A stretch of 64,000 nucleotides of DNA, from assembly GCA_023362775.1 (NCBI GenBank), contig JALMGJ010000137.1, forward strand, positions 47,417-111,416. The letters are read 5' to 3'. The position numbers and the translations under genes are program-made. The DNA is from Charina bottae (taxonomy: Eukaryota; Chordata; Lepidosauria; Squamata; Charinaidae). This document shows, piece by piece, positions 1-10,229 of this stretch. The notes below the pieces were generated by a model, which saw nothing but the letters and a program-made list of their open reading frames with translations, was not told where the DNA came from and ran no database searches. The stretch's first letter is position 1. Each line of letters opens with the position of its first letter.

Positions 1-62
1 TGAGATTCGGGGTTGAATTTAAGGGTTAGAGGCACTTTTGGATGCTTGATTTGGGACGGCAT

Positions 63-81
63 GATTTTTGGCCCAAAAATC
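63..81. other. Interrupted palindrome, 9-bp arms, repeated in nearly every unit
   Basis: GATTTTTGGCCCAAAAATC is GATTTTTGG, one central C, then CCAAAAATC, the exact reverse complement of the left arm. It recurs every 165 bp. It is disturbed in a minority of units: GGCCAAAAAATC (for example 16568-16579), GGCAAAAAATC in the F-type units, and one TTTTTGGGCC reversal of the centre near 28946. Together with the A-tract at 83-87 it places T5, A5 and A5 runs about 8-10 bp apart, which could bend DNA. A protein-binding or cruciform role is inference only. Confidence 0.85.
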
Positions 82-87
82 GAATAA

Positions 88-109
88 TTCCTGACCGCGG
101 AGTCAGGAA
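88..109. other. Hairpin-forming dyad, 8-bp stem and 6-nt loop, in most units
   Basis: TTCCTGAC (88-95) and GTCAGGAA (102-109) are perfect reverse complements around the loop CGCGGA. The motif recurs at the same unit position throughout. Common variants break a pair without a compensating change in the other arm: CCTGAC to GCTGAC (for example 5863-5868), CCTGAC to ACTGAC (for example 53878-53883), and AGTCAGG to ATTCAGG (for example 431-437). The symmetry is therefore real, but there is no sign that pairing itself is selected. Known of centromeric satellites: short dyads are frequent and have been linked to non-B DNA. Confidence 0.85.
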
Positions 110-113
110 ACCC

Positions 114-121
114 TCCCGGGA
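114..121. other. 8-bp palindrome TCCCGGGA in nearly every unit
   Basis: This perfect palindrome contains the SmaI/XmaI site CCCGGG and a central CpG. It is lost by CpG-type transitions in some units (CCTGGGA at 5890, 10015, 11500 and 12489; CCCAGGA near 24362, 26024 and 27674) and by the CCTTCCCGTGATGG variant in F-type units. It is the third dyad in the same 59-bp segment of the unit. Confidence 0.85.
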
Positions 122-185
122 TGGGCCGGACCGAATGAGGTCAAATTGAAAAACGAAGGCCGCCATGAGATTCGGGGTTGAATTT

Positions 186-197
186 AAGGGTTAGGGG
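186..197 (+). other. Telomere-like motif inside the unit (example)
   Basis: AAGGGTTAGGGG in the second unit is an example of a motif at unit positions 21-32. Depending on the variant it reads GGGTTAGAGG or GGGTTAGGGG. One TTAGGG-like element per 165 bp is too sparse to be a telomeric or interstitial telomeric repeat; chance resemblance or descent from telomere-associated DNA are both possible. Confidence 0.4.
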
Positions 198-1320
198 CAC
201 TTTTGGATGCTTGATTTGGGAGGGCATGATTTTTGGCCCAAAAATCGAATAATTCCTGACCGCGGAGTCAGGAAACCCTCCCGGGATGGGCCGGACCGAA
301 TGAGGTCAAATTGAAAAACGAAGGCCGCCATGAGATTCGGGGTTGAATTTAAGGGTTAGGGGCACTTTTGGATGCTTGATTTGGGAGGGCATGATTTTTG
401 GCCCAAAAATCGAATAATTCCTGACCGCGGATTCAGGAAACCCTCCCGGGATGGGCCGGACCGAATGAGGTCAAATTGAAAAACGAAGGCCGCCATGAGA
501 TTCGGGGTTGAATTTAAGGGTTAGAGGCACTTTTGGATGCTTGATTTGGGACGGCATGATTTTTGGCCCAAAAATCTAAAAATTCCTGACCGCGGAGTCA
601 GGAAACCCTCCCGGGATGGGCCGGACCGAATGAGGTCAAATTGAAAAACGAAGGCCGCCATGAGATTCGGGGTTGAATTTAAGGGTTAGGGGCACTTTTG
701 GATGCTTGATTTGGGACGGCATGATTTTTGGCCCAAAAATCGAAAAATTCCTGACCGCGGATTCAGGAAAGCCTCCCGGGATGGGCCGGACCGAATGAGG
801 TCAAATTGAAAAACGAAGGCCGCCATGAGATTCGGGGTTGAATTTAAGGGTTAGAGGCACTTTTGGATGCTTGATTTGGGACGGCATGATTTTTGGCCCA
901 AAAATCTAAAAATTCCTGACCGCGGAGTCAGGAAACCCTCCCGGGATGGGCCGGACCGAATGAGGTCAAATTGAAAAACGAAGGCCGCCATGAGATTCGG
1001 GGTTGAATTTAAGGGTTAGAGGCACTTTTGGATGCTTGATTTGGGACGGCATGATTTTTGGCCCAAAAATCGAATAATTCCTGACCGCGGAGTCAGGAAA
1101 CCCTCCCGGGATGGGCCGGACCGAATGAGGTCAAATTGAAAAACGAAGGCCGCCATGAGATTCGGGGTTGAATTTAAGGGTTAGAGGCACTTTTGGATGC
1201 TTGATTTGGGACGGCATGATTTTTGGCCCAAAAATCGAAAAATTCCTGACCGCGGAGTCAGGAAACCCTCCCGGGATGGGCCGGACCGAATCCGGTCAAA
1301 TTGAGAAACGAAGCCCGCCA

Positions 1321-1485
1321 TGAGATTCGCGGTTGAATTTGTGGGTTTGAGGCAATTTTGGATGCTTGATTTGGGAGGGCATAATTTTTTGCCCAAAAAT
1401 CAAAAATTTCCTGACCGCGGAGTCAGGAACACCTCCCGGGATGGGCCGGGCGGAATCCGGTCAAATTAAAAAACGAAGCCCGCCA
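1321..1485. repeat. Most divergent monomer of the array
   Basis: This unit aligns over its full 165 bp but differs from its neighbours at many positions: TTCGCGGTTG, TTTGTGGGTTTGAGGCAA, GGCATAATTTTTTGCCC, ATTTCC, GGAACACC, GGGCGGAATCCGG and AAGCCCGCC. The differences continue back into the end of the preceding unit (from about 1291) and forward into the start of the next (1486-1649, 164 bp, reading TTTATGGTTAGG). It looks like a relict or a conversion tract from a different subfamily, bounded inside both flanking units. The outer half of each flanking unit is standard. Confidence 0.85.
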
Positions 1486-3299
1486 TGAGATTCGGGTTTG
1501 AATTTATGGTTAGGGGCACTTTTGGATGCTTGATTTGGGACGGCATGATTTTTGGCCCAAAAATCGAAAAATTCCTGACCGCGGAGTCAGGAAACCCTCC
1601 CGGGATGGGCCGGACCGAATGAGGTCAAATTGAAAAACGAAGGCTGCCATGAGATTTGGGGTTGAATTTAAGGGTTAGAGGCACTTTTGGATGCTTGATT
1701 TGGGACGGCATGATTTTTGGCCCAAAAATCGAAAAATTCCTGACCGCGGAGTCAGGAAACCCTCCCGGGATGGGCCGGACCGAATGAGGTCAAATTGAAA
1801 AACGAAGGCCGCCATGAGATTCGGGGTTGAATTTAAGGGTTAGAGGCACTTTTGGATGCTTGATTTGGGACGGCATGATTTTTGGCCCAAAAATCGAAAA
1901 ATTCCTGACCGCGGAGTCAGGAAACCCTCCCGGGATGGGCCGGACCGAATGAGGTCAAATTGAAAAACGAAGGCCGCCATGAGATTCGGGGTTGAATTTA
2001 AGGGTTAGAGGCACTTTTGGATGCTTGATTTGGGACGGCATGATTTTTGGCCCAAAAATCTAAAAATTCCTGACCGCGGAGTCAGGAAACCCTCCCGGGA
2101 TGGGCCGGACCGAATGAGGTCAAATTGAAAAACGAAGGCCGCCATGAGATTCGGGGTTGAATTTAAGGGTTAGGGGCACTTTTGGATGCTTGATTTGGGA
2201 GGGCATGATTTTTGGCCCAAAAATCGAATAATTCCTGACCGCGGAGTCAGGAAACCCTCCCGGGATGGGCCGGACCGAATGAGGTCAAATTGAAAAACGA
2301 AGGCTGCCATGAGATTTGGGGTTGAATTTAAGGGTTAGAGGCACTTTTGGATGCTTGATTTGGGACGGCATGATTTTTGGCCCAAAAATCGAAAAATTCC
2401 TGACCGCAGAGTCAGGAAACCCTCCCGGGATGGGCCGGACCGAATGAGGTCAAATTGAAAAACGAAGGCCGCCATGAGATTCGGGGTTGAATTTAAGGGT
2501 TAGAGGCACTTTTGGATGCTTGATTTGGGACGGCATGATTTTTGGCCCAAAAATCGAAAAATTCCTGACCGCGGAGTCAGGAAACCCTCCCGGGATGGGC
2601 CGGACCGAATGAGGTCAAATTGAAAAACGAAGGCCGCCATGAGATTCGGGGTTGAATTTAAGGGTTAGAGGCACTTTTGGATGCTTGATTTGGGACGGCA
2701 TGATTTTTGGCCCAAAAATCTAAAAATTCCTGACCGCGGAGTCAGGAAACCCTCCCGGGATGGGCCGGACCGAATGAGGTCAAATTGAAAAACGAAGGCC
2801 GCCATGAGATTCGGGGTTGAATTTAAGGGTTAGAGGCACTTTTGGATGCTTGATTTGGGACGGCATGATTTTTGCCCCAAAAATCGAATAATTCCTGACC
2901 GCGGAGTCAGGAAACCCTCCCGGGATGGGCCGGACCGAATGAGGTCAAATTGAAAAACGAAGGCCGCCATGAGATTCGGGGTTGAATTTAAGGGTTAGGG
3001 GCACTTTTGGATGCTTGATTTGGGAGGGCATGATTTTTGGCCCAAAAATCGAATAATTCCTGACCGCGGAGTCAGGAAACCCTCCCGGGATGGGCCGGAC
3101 CGAATGAGGTCAAATTGAAAAACGAAGGCCGCCATGAGATTCGGGGTTGAATTTAAGGGTTAGGGGCACTTTTGGATGCTTGATTTGGGAGGGCATGATT
3201 TTTGGCCCAAAAATCGAATAATTCCTGACCGCGGATTCAGGAAACCCTCCCGGGATGGGCCGGACCGAATGAGGTCAAATTGAAAAACGAAGGCCGCCA
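1486..3299. repeat. Satellite block containing a 4-mer tandem duplication
   Basis: Eleven units. 1650-2309 and 2310-2969 are two copies of a 660-bp 4-mer. Each starts with a GAGATTTGGGG unit preceded by GGCTGCC, followed by a standard unit, a TAAAAATT unit and a GAATAATT unit. The two copies differ only at a few bases (for example GACCGCAGA near 2403, and AGGG versus ACGG in the last unit). Confidence 0.85.
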
Positions 3300-4619
3300 T
3301 GAGATTCGGGGTTGAATTTAAGGGTTAGAGGCACTTTTGGATGCTTGATTTGGGACGGCATGATTTTTGGCCCAAAAATCGAAAAATTCCTGACCGCGGA
3401 GTCAGGAAACCCTCCCGGGATGGGCCGGACCGAATGAGGTCAAATTGAAAAACGAAGGCCGCCATGAGATTCGGGGTTGAATTTAAGGGTTAGTGGCACT
3501 TTTGGATGCTTGATTTGGGACGGCATGATTTTTGGCCCAAAAATCGAAAAATTCCTGACCGCGGAGTCAGGAAACCCTCCCGGGATGGGCCGGACCGAAT
3601 GAGGTCAAATTGAAAAACGAAGGCCGCCATGAGATTCGGGGTTGAATTTAAGGGTTAGAGGCACTTTTGGATGCTTGATTTGGGACGGCATGATTTTTGG
3701 CCCAAAAATCGAAAAATTCCTGACCGCGGAGTCAGGAAACCCTCCCGGGATGGGCCGGACCGAATGAGGTCAAATTGAAAAACGAAGGCCGCCATGAGAT
3801 TCGGGGTTGAATTTAAGGGTTAGAGGCACTTTTGGATGCTTGATTTGGGACGGCATGATTTTTGGCCCAAAAATCGAAAAATTCCTGACCGCGGAGTCAG
3901 GAAACCCTCCCGGGATGGGCCGGACCGAATGAGGTCAAATTGAAAAACGAAGGCCGCCATGAGATTCGGGGTTGAATTTAAGGGTTAGAGGCACTTTTGG
4001 ATGCTTGATTTGGGACGGCATGATTTTTGGCCCAAAAATCGAAAAATTCCTGACCGCGGAGTCAGGAAACCCTCCCGGGATGGGCCGGACCGAATGAGGT
4101 CAAATTGAAAAACGAAGGCCGCCATGAGATTCGGGGTTGAATTTAAGGGTTAGAGGCACTTTTGGATGCTTGATTTGGGAGGGCATGATTTTTGGCCCAA
4201 AAATCGAAAAATTCCTGACCGCGGAGTCAGGAAACCCTCCCGGGATGGGCCGGACCGAATGAGGTCAAATTGAAAAACGAAGGCCGCCATGAGATTCGGG
4301 GTTGAATTTAAGGGTTAGGGGCACTTTTGGATGCTTGATTTGGGAGGGCATGATTTTTGGCCCAAAAATCGAATAATTCCTGACCGCGGAGTCAGGAAAC
4401 CCTCCCGGGATGGGCCGGACCGAATGAGGTCAAATTGAAAAACGAAGGCCGCCATGAGATTCGGGGTTGAATTTAAGGGTTAGAGGCACTTTTGGATGCT
4501 TGATTTGGGACGGCATGATTTTTGGCCCAAAAATCGAAAAATTCCTGACCGCGGATTCAGGAAAGCCTCCCGGGATGGGCCGGACCGAATGAGGTCAAAT
4601 TGAAAAACGAAGGCCGCCA
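3300..4619. repeat. Satellite block, near-standard monomers
   Basis: Eight units, mostly the commonest form. A private variant, TTAGTGGC in the unit at 3465, recurs in the unit at 7590, exactly 25 monomers (4125 bp) downstream. From 3465 to about 6050 the order of variants matches 7590 to about 10173 with few differences, so this is one side of a segmental duplication. Confidence 0.85.
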
Positions 4620-6104
4620 TGAGATTCGGGGTTGAATTTAAGGGTTAGAGGCACTTTTGGATGCTTGATTTGGGACGGCATGATTTTTGGCCCAAAAATC
4701 TAAAAATTCCTGACCGCGGAGTCAGGAAACCCTCCCGGGATGGGCCGGACCGAATGAGGTCAAATTGAAAAACGAAGGCCGCCATGAGATTCGGGGTTGA
4801 ATTTAAGGGTTAGGGGCACTTTTGGATGCTTGATTTGGGAGGGCATGATTTTTGGCCCAAAAATCTAATAATTCCTGACCGCGGAGTCAGGAAACCCTCC
4901 CGGGATGGGCCGGACCGAATGAGGTCAAATTGAAAAACGAAGGCCGCCATGAGATTCGGGGTTGAATTTAAGGGTTAGAGGCACTTTTGGATGCTTGATT
5001 TGGGACGGCATGATTTTTGGCCCAAAAATCGAAAAATTCCTGACCGCGGATTCAGGAAAGCCTCCCGGGATGGGCCGGACCGAATGAGGTCAAATTGAAA
5101 AACGAAGGCCGCCATGAGATTCGGGGTTGAATTTAAGGGTTAGAGGCACTTTTGGATGCTTGATTTGGGACGGCATGATTTTTGGCCCAAAAATCTAAAA
5201 ATTCCTGACCGCGGAGTCAGGAAACCCTCCCGGGATGGGCCGGACCGAATGAGGTCAAATTGAAAAACGAAGGCCGCCATGAGATTCGGGGTTGAATTTA
5301 AGGGTTAGAGGCACTTTTGGATGCTTGATTTGGGACGGCATGATTTTTGGCCCAAAAATCGAATAATTCCTGACCGCGGAGTCAGGAAACCCTCCCGGGA
5401 TGGGCCGGACCGAATGAGGTCAAATTGAAAAACGAAGGCCGCCATGAGATTCGGGGTTGAATTTAAGGGTTAGGGGCACTTTTGGATGCTTGATTTGGGA
5501 CGGCATGATTTTTGGCCCAAAAATCGAAAAATTCCTGACCGCGGAGTCAGGAAACCCTCCCGGGATGGGCCGGACCGAATGAGGTCAAATTGAAAAACGA
5601 AGGCCGCCATGAGATTCGGGGTTGAATTTAAGGGTTAGAGGCACTTTTGGATGCTTGATTTGGGACGGCATGATTTTTGGCCCAAAAATCGAAAAATTCC
5701 TGACCGCGGAGTCAGGAAACCCTCCCGGGATGGGCCGGACCGAATGAGGTCAAATTGAAAAACGAAGGCCGCCATGAGATTCGGGGTTGAATTTAAGGGT
5801 TAGGGGCACTTTTGGATGCTTGATTTGGGACGGCATGATTTTTGGCCCAAAAATCGAAAAATTGCTGACCGCGGAGTCAGGAAACCCTCCTGGGATGGGC
5901 CGGACCGAATGAGGTCAAATTGAAAAACGAAGGCCGCCATGAGATTTGGGGTTGAATTTAAGAGTTATGGGCACTTTTGGGTGCTTGATTTGGGACGGCA
6001 TGATTTTTGGCCCAAAAATCGAAAAATTCCTGACCGCGGAGTCAGGAAACCCTCCCGGGATGGGCCGGACCGAATGAGGTCAAATTGAAAAACGAAGGCC
6101 ACCA
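4620..6104. repeat. 9-mer higher-order repeat, copy 1 (1485 bp)
   Basis: Nine units occur in fixed order: TAAAAATT; AGGG plus TAATAATT; GATTCAGGAAAGC; TAAAAATT; GAATAATT; a TTAGGGGC unit; a standard unit; a GCTGACC plus CCTCCTGGG unit; and the E-type unit (GATTTGGGG ... GAGTTATGGGC ... TGGGTGC). The same order recurs at 8745 and 10230. The TAATAATT combination (4866, 8991, 10476) is the clearest tag: its spacings are exactly 4125 and 1485 bp. Confidence 0.88.
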
Positions 6105-7589
6105 TGAGATTCGGGGTTGAATTTAAGGGTTAGAGGCACTTTTGGATGCTTGATTTGGGACGGCATGATTTTTGGCCCAAAAATCGAAAAATTCCTGACC
6201 GCGGAGTCAGGAAACCCTCCCGGGATGGGCCGGACCGAATGAGGTCAAATGGAAAAACGAAGGCCACCATGAGATTTGGGGTTGAATTTAAGGGTTAGAG
6301 GCACTTTTGGATGCTTGATTTGGGACGGCATGATTTTTGGCCCAAAAATCGAAAAATTCCTGACCGCGGAGTCAGGAAACCCTCCCGGGATGGGCCGGAC
6401 CGAATGAGGTCAAATTGAAAAACGAAGGCCGCCATGAGATTCGGGGTTGAATTTAAGGGTTAGAGGCACTTTTGGATGCTTGATTTGGGACGGCATGATT
6501 TTTGGCCCAAAAATCGAAAAATTCCTGACCGCGGAGTCAGGAAACCCTCCCGGGATGGGCCGGACCGAATGAGGTCAAATTGAAAAACGAAGGCCGCCAT
6601 GAGATTCGGGGTTGAATTTAAGGGTTAGAGGCACTTTTGGATGCTTGATTTGGGACGGCATGATTTTTGGCCCAAAAATCGAAAAATTCCTGACCGCGGA
6701 GTCAGGAAACCCTCCCGGGATGGGCCGGACCGAATGAGGTCAAATTGAAAAACGAAGGCCGCCATGAGATTCGGGGTTGAATTTAAGGGTTGGGGGCACT
6801 TTTGGATGCTTGATTTGGGACGGCATGATTTTTGGCCCAAAAATCGAAAAATTCCTGACCGCGGAGTCAGGAAACCCTCCCGGGATGGGCCAGACCGAAT
6901 GAGGTCAAATTGAAAAACGAAGGCCGCCATGAGATTCGGGGTTGAATTTAAGGGTTAGGGGCACTTTTGGATGCTTGATTTGGGACGGCATGATTTTTGG
7001 CCCAAAAATCGAAAAATTGCTGACCGCGGAGTCAGGAAACCCTCCCGGGATGGGCCGGACCGAATGAGGTCAAATTGAAAAACGAAGGCCGCCATGAGAT
7101 TTGGGGTTGAATTTAAGAGTTATGGGCACTTTTGGGTGCTTGATTTGGGACGGCATGATTTTTGGCCCAAAAATCGAAAAATTCCTGACCGCGGAGTCAG
7201 GAAACCCTCCCGGGATGGGCCGGACGGAATGAGGTCAAATTGAAAAACGAAGGCCGCCATGAGATTCGGAGTTGAATTTAAGGTTTAGAGGCACTTTTGG
7301 ATGCTTGATTTGGGACGGCATGATTTTTGGCCCAAAAATCGAAAAATTCCTGACCGCGGAGTCAGGAAACCCTCCCGGGATGGGCCGGACGGAATGAGGT
7401 CAAATTGAAAAACGAAGGCCGCCATGAGATTCGGGGTTGAATTTAAGGGTTAGAGGCACTTTTGGATGCTTGATTTGGGACGGCATGATTTTTGGCCCAA
7501 AAATCGAAAAATTCCTGACCGCGGAGTCAGGAAACCCTCCCGGGATGGGCCGGACCGAATGAGGTCAAATTGAAAAACGAAGGCCGCCA
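5280..7589. repeat. 14-monomer segment, duplicated at 11879-14188
   Basis: The order of variants here is repeated 6599 bp downstream (40 units minus the one base lost near 11661). Shared rare tags are AAATGGAAAAACGAAGGCCACC followed by GATTTGGGG (6247 and 12846), GGGTTGGGGGC (6788 and 13387), GGGCCAGACC (6888 and 13487), and two consecutive GGACGGAATG units, with GATTCGGAGTT between them. At least one private change exists (TTTAAAGG near 13051). It overlaps HOR copy 1. Confidence 0.85.
5940..6104. repeat. E-type monomer (first example)
   Basis: This is a recurrent monomer class with linked changes: GATTTGGGG at the start, TTAAGAGTTATGGGC in place of TTAAGGGTTAGAGGC, and TTTTGGGTGC in place of TTTTGGATGC. 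It lacks the TAG present in the standard unit and so supports longer reading frames. Further copies begin near 7095, 10065, 11550, 12539, 13694, 16003, 17323, 18148, 20125, 23751, 29209, 30694, 33994, 44388, 47357, 49832, 51646, 59561, 61870 and 62370. I saw none before 5940 or between about 34158 and 44387. The preceding unit usually has TTAGGGGC and often GCTGACC. Confidence 0.85.
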
Positions 7590-8744
7590 TGAGATTCGGG
7601 GTTGAATTTAAGGGTTAGTGGCACTTTTGGATGCTTGATTTGGGACGGCATGATTTTTGGCCCAAAAATCGAAAAATTCCTGACCGCGGAGTCAGGAAAC
7701 CCTCCCGGGATGGGCCGGACCGAATGAGGTCAAATTGAAAAACGAAGGCCGCCATGAGATTCGGGGTTGAATTTAAGGGTTAGAGGCACTTTTGGATGCT
7801 TGATTTGGGACGGCATGATTTTTGGCCCAAAAATCGAAAAATTCCTGACCGCGGATTCAGGAAAGCCTCCCGGGATGGGCCGGACCGAATGAGGTCAAAT
7901 TGAAAAACGAAGGCCGCCATGAGATTCGGGGTTGAATTTAAGGGTTAGAGGCACTTTTGGATGCTTGATTTGGGACGGCATGATTTTTGGCCCAAAAATC
8001 GAAAAATTCCTGACCGCGGAGTCAGGAAACCCTCCCGGGATGGGCCGGACCGAATGAGGTCAAATTGAAAAACGAAGGCCGCCATGAGATTCGGGGTTGA
8101 ATTTAAGGGTTAGAGGCACTTTTGGATGCTTGATTTGGGACGGCATGATTTTTGGCCCAAAAATCGAAAAATTCCTGACCGCGGAGTCAGGAAACCCTCC
8201 CGGGATGGGCCGGACCGAATGAGGTCAAATTGAAAAACGAAGGCCGCCATGAGATTCGGGGTTGAATTTAAGGGTTAGAGGCACTTTTGGATGCTTGATT
8301 TGGGAGGGCATGATTTTTGGCCCAAAAATCGAAAAATTCCTGACCGCGGAGTCAGGAAACCCTCCCGGGATGGGCCGGACCGAATGAGGTCAAATTGAAA
8401 AACGAAGGCCGCCATGAGATTCGGGGTTGAATTTAAGGGTTAGGGGCACTTTTGGATGCTTGATTTGGGAGGGCATGATTTTTGGCCCAAAAATCGAATA
8501 ATTCCTGACCGCGGAGTCAGGAAACCCTCCCGGGATGGGCCGGACCGAATGAGGTCAAATTGAAAAACGAAGGCCGCCATGAGATTCGGGGTTGAATTTA
8601 AGGGTTAGAGGCACTTTTGGATGCTTGATTTGGGACGGCATGATTTTTGGCCCAAAAATCGAAAAATTCCTGACCGCGGATTCAGGAAAGCCTCCCGGGA
8701 TGGGCCGGACCGAATGAGGTCAAATTGAAAAACGAAGGCCGCCA
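7590..8744. repeat. Satellite block, downstream partner of 3465-4619
   Basis: Seven units follow the same order as 3465-4619: TTAGTGGC first, AGGG plus GAAAAATT at 8250, AGGG plus GAATAATT at 8415, and GATTCAGGAAAGC at 8580. The unit at 7755 differs, carrying an extra GATTCAGGAAAGC pattern. Confidence 0.82.
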
Positions 8745-10229
8745 TGAGATTCGGGGTTGAATTTAAGGGTTAGAGGCACTTTTGGATGCTTGATTTGGGA
8801 CGGCATGATTTTTGGCCCAAAAATCTAAAAATTCCTGACCGCGGAGTCAGGAAACCCTCCCGGGATGGGCCGGACCGAATGAGGTCAAATTGAAAAACGA
8901 AGGCCGCCATGAGATTCGGGGTTGAATTTAAGGGTTAGGGGCACTTTTGGATGCTTGATTTGGGAGGGCATGATTTTTGGCCCAAAAATCTAATAATTCC
9001 TGACCGCGGAGTCAGGAAACCCTCCCGGGATGGGCCGGACCGAATGAGGTCAAATTGAAAAACGAAGGCCGCCATGAGATTCGGGGTTGAATTTAAGGGT
9101 TAGAGGCACTTTTGGATGCTTGATTTGGGACGGCATGATTTTTGGCCCAAAAATCGAAAAATTCCTGACCGCGGATTCAGGAAAGCCTCCCGGGATGGGC
9201 CGGACCGAATGAGGTCAAATTGAAAAACGAAGGCCGCCATGAGATTCGGGGTTGAATTTAAGGGTTAGAGGCACTTTTGGATGCTTGATTTGGGACGGCA
9301 TGATTTTTGGCCCAAAAATCTAAAAATTCCTGACCGCGGAGTCAGGAAACCCTCCCGGGATGGGCCGGACCGAATGAGGTCAAATTGAAAAACGAAGGCC
9401 GCCATGAGATTCGGGGTTGAATTTAAGGGTTAGAGGCACTTTTGGATGCTTGATTTGGGACGGCATGATTTTTGGCCCAAAAATCGAATAATTCCTGACC
9501 GCGGAGTCAGGAAACCCTCCCGGGATGGGCCGGACCGAATGAGGTCAAATTGAAAAACGAAGGCCGCCATGAGATTCGGGGTTGAATTTAAGGGTTAGGG
9601 GCACTTTTGGATGCTTGATTTGGGACGGCATGATTTTTGGCCCAAAAATCGAAAAATTCCTGACCGCGGAGTCAGGAAACCCTCCCGGGATGGGCCGGAC
9701 CGAATGAGGTCAAATTGAAAAACGAAGGCCGCCATGAGATTCGGGGTTGAATTTAAGGGTTAGAGGCACTTTTGGATGCTTGATTTGGGACGGCATGATT
9801 TTTGGCCCAAAAATCGAAAAATTCCTGACCGCGGAGTCAGGAAACCCTCCCGGGATGGGCCGGACCGAATGAGGTCAAATTGAAAAACGAAGGCCGCCAT
9901 GAGATTCGGGGTTGAATTTAAGGGTTAGGGGCACTTTTGGATGCTTGATTTGGGACGGCATGATTTTTGGCCCAAAAATCGAAAAATTGCTGACCGCGGA
10001 GTCAGGAAACCCTCCTGGGATGGGCCGGACCGAATGAGGTCAAATTGAAAAACGAAGGCCGCCATGAGATTTGGGGTTGAATTTAAGAGTTATGGGCACT
10101 TTTGGGTGCTTGATTTGGGACGGCATGATTTTTGGCCCAAAAATCGAAAAATTCCTGACCGCGGAGTCAGGAAAGCCTCCCGGGATGGGCCGGACCGAAT
10201 GAGGTCAAATTGAAAAACGAAGGCCGCCA
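8745..10229. repeat. 9-mer higher-order repeat, copy 2
   Basis: It has the same nine-unit order as 4620-6104 and is followed directly by copy 3. Its final E-type unit (10065-10229) is a hybrid: E-like through GAGTCAG at 10164-10170, then GAAAGCC at 10171-10177, which otherwise belongs to the GATTCAGGAAAGC unit that normally precedes the 9-mer. This marks the exchange point between copies 2 and 3. Confidence 0.88.

Larger units (their letters stand above)
1..165 (+). repeat. Reference monomer (defines phase and unit coordinates)
   Basis: First complete unit, used to number the others. Landmarks in unit coordinates: AAGGGTTAGAGG at 21-32, a 19-bp interrupted palindrome at 63-81, an A-rich linker at 82-87, a hairpin at 88-109 with the SacII site CCGCGG at 95-100, TCCCGGGA (SmaI core) at 114-121, GGGCCGGACC at 123-132, and an A-rich stretch at 143-156 leading to GGCCGCCA at 158-165. 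GGCC occurs about three times, so HaeIII, SmaI and SacII should all cut to 165-bp ladders. The commonest unit in the window has GAAAAATT at 82-89; this copy has the GAATAATT variant. Confidence 0.95.
1..1320. repeat. Satellite block: eight mixed monomers
   Basis: Eight 165-bp units carry the GAATAATT, TAAAAATT and GAAAAATT variants at unit positions 82-89, with ACGG or AGGG at 56-59. The three units at 1-495 are closely matched by 2805-3299. The last unit (1156-1320) is standard in its first part but switches near 1291 to AATCCGG and AAGCCCGCC, the variants of the next, divergent unit. No gene is present. Confidence 0.9.

Noticed and set aside
63..81. Transposon terminal inverted repeat
   Set aside because: The arms are separated by one base and occur in nearly every unit. 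There is no internal element or transposase.
88..121. Rho-independent terminator or regulatory hairpin
   Set aside because: The stem is followed by ACCCTCCCGGG rather than a T-run, it recurs in nearly every unit, and there is no gene to terminate.
186..197. Interstitial telomeric repeat
   Set aside because: Only one TTAGGG-like unit per 165 bp and no tandem run.
1181..1396. 71-codon minus-strand open frame over the divergent monomer
   Set aside because: It is the satellite read in reverse across two units. It is open only because divergent bases remove the usual stops. No codon bias, no start context and no recognisable domain.
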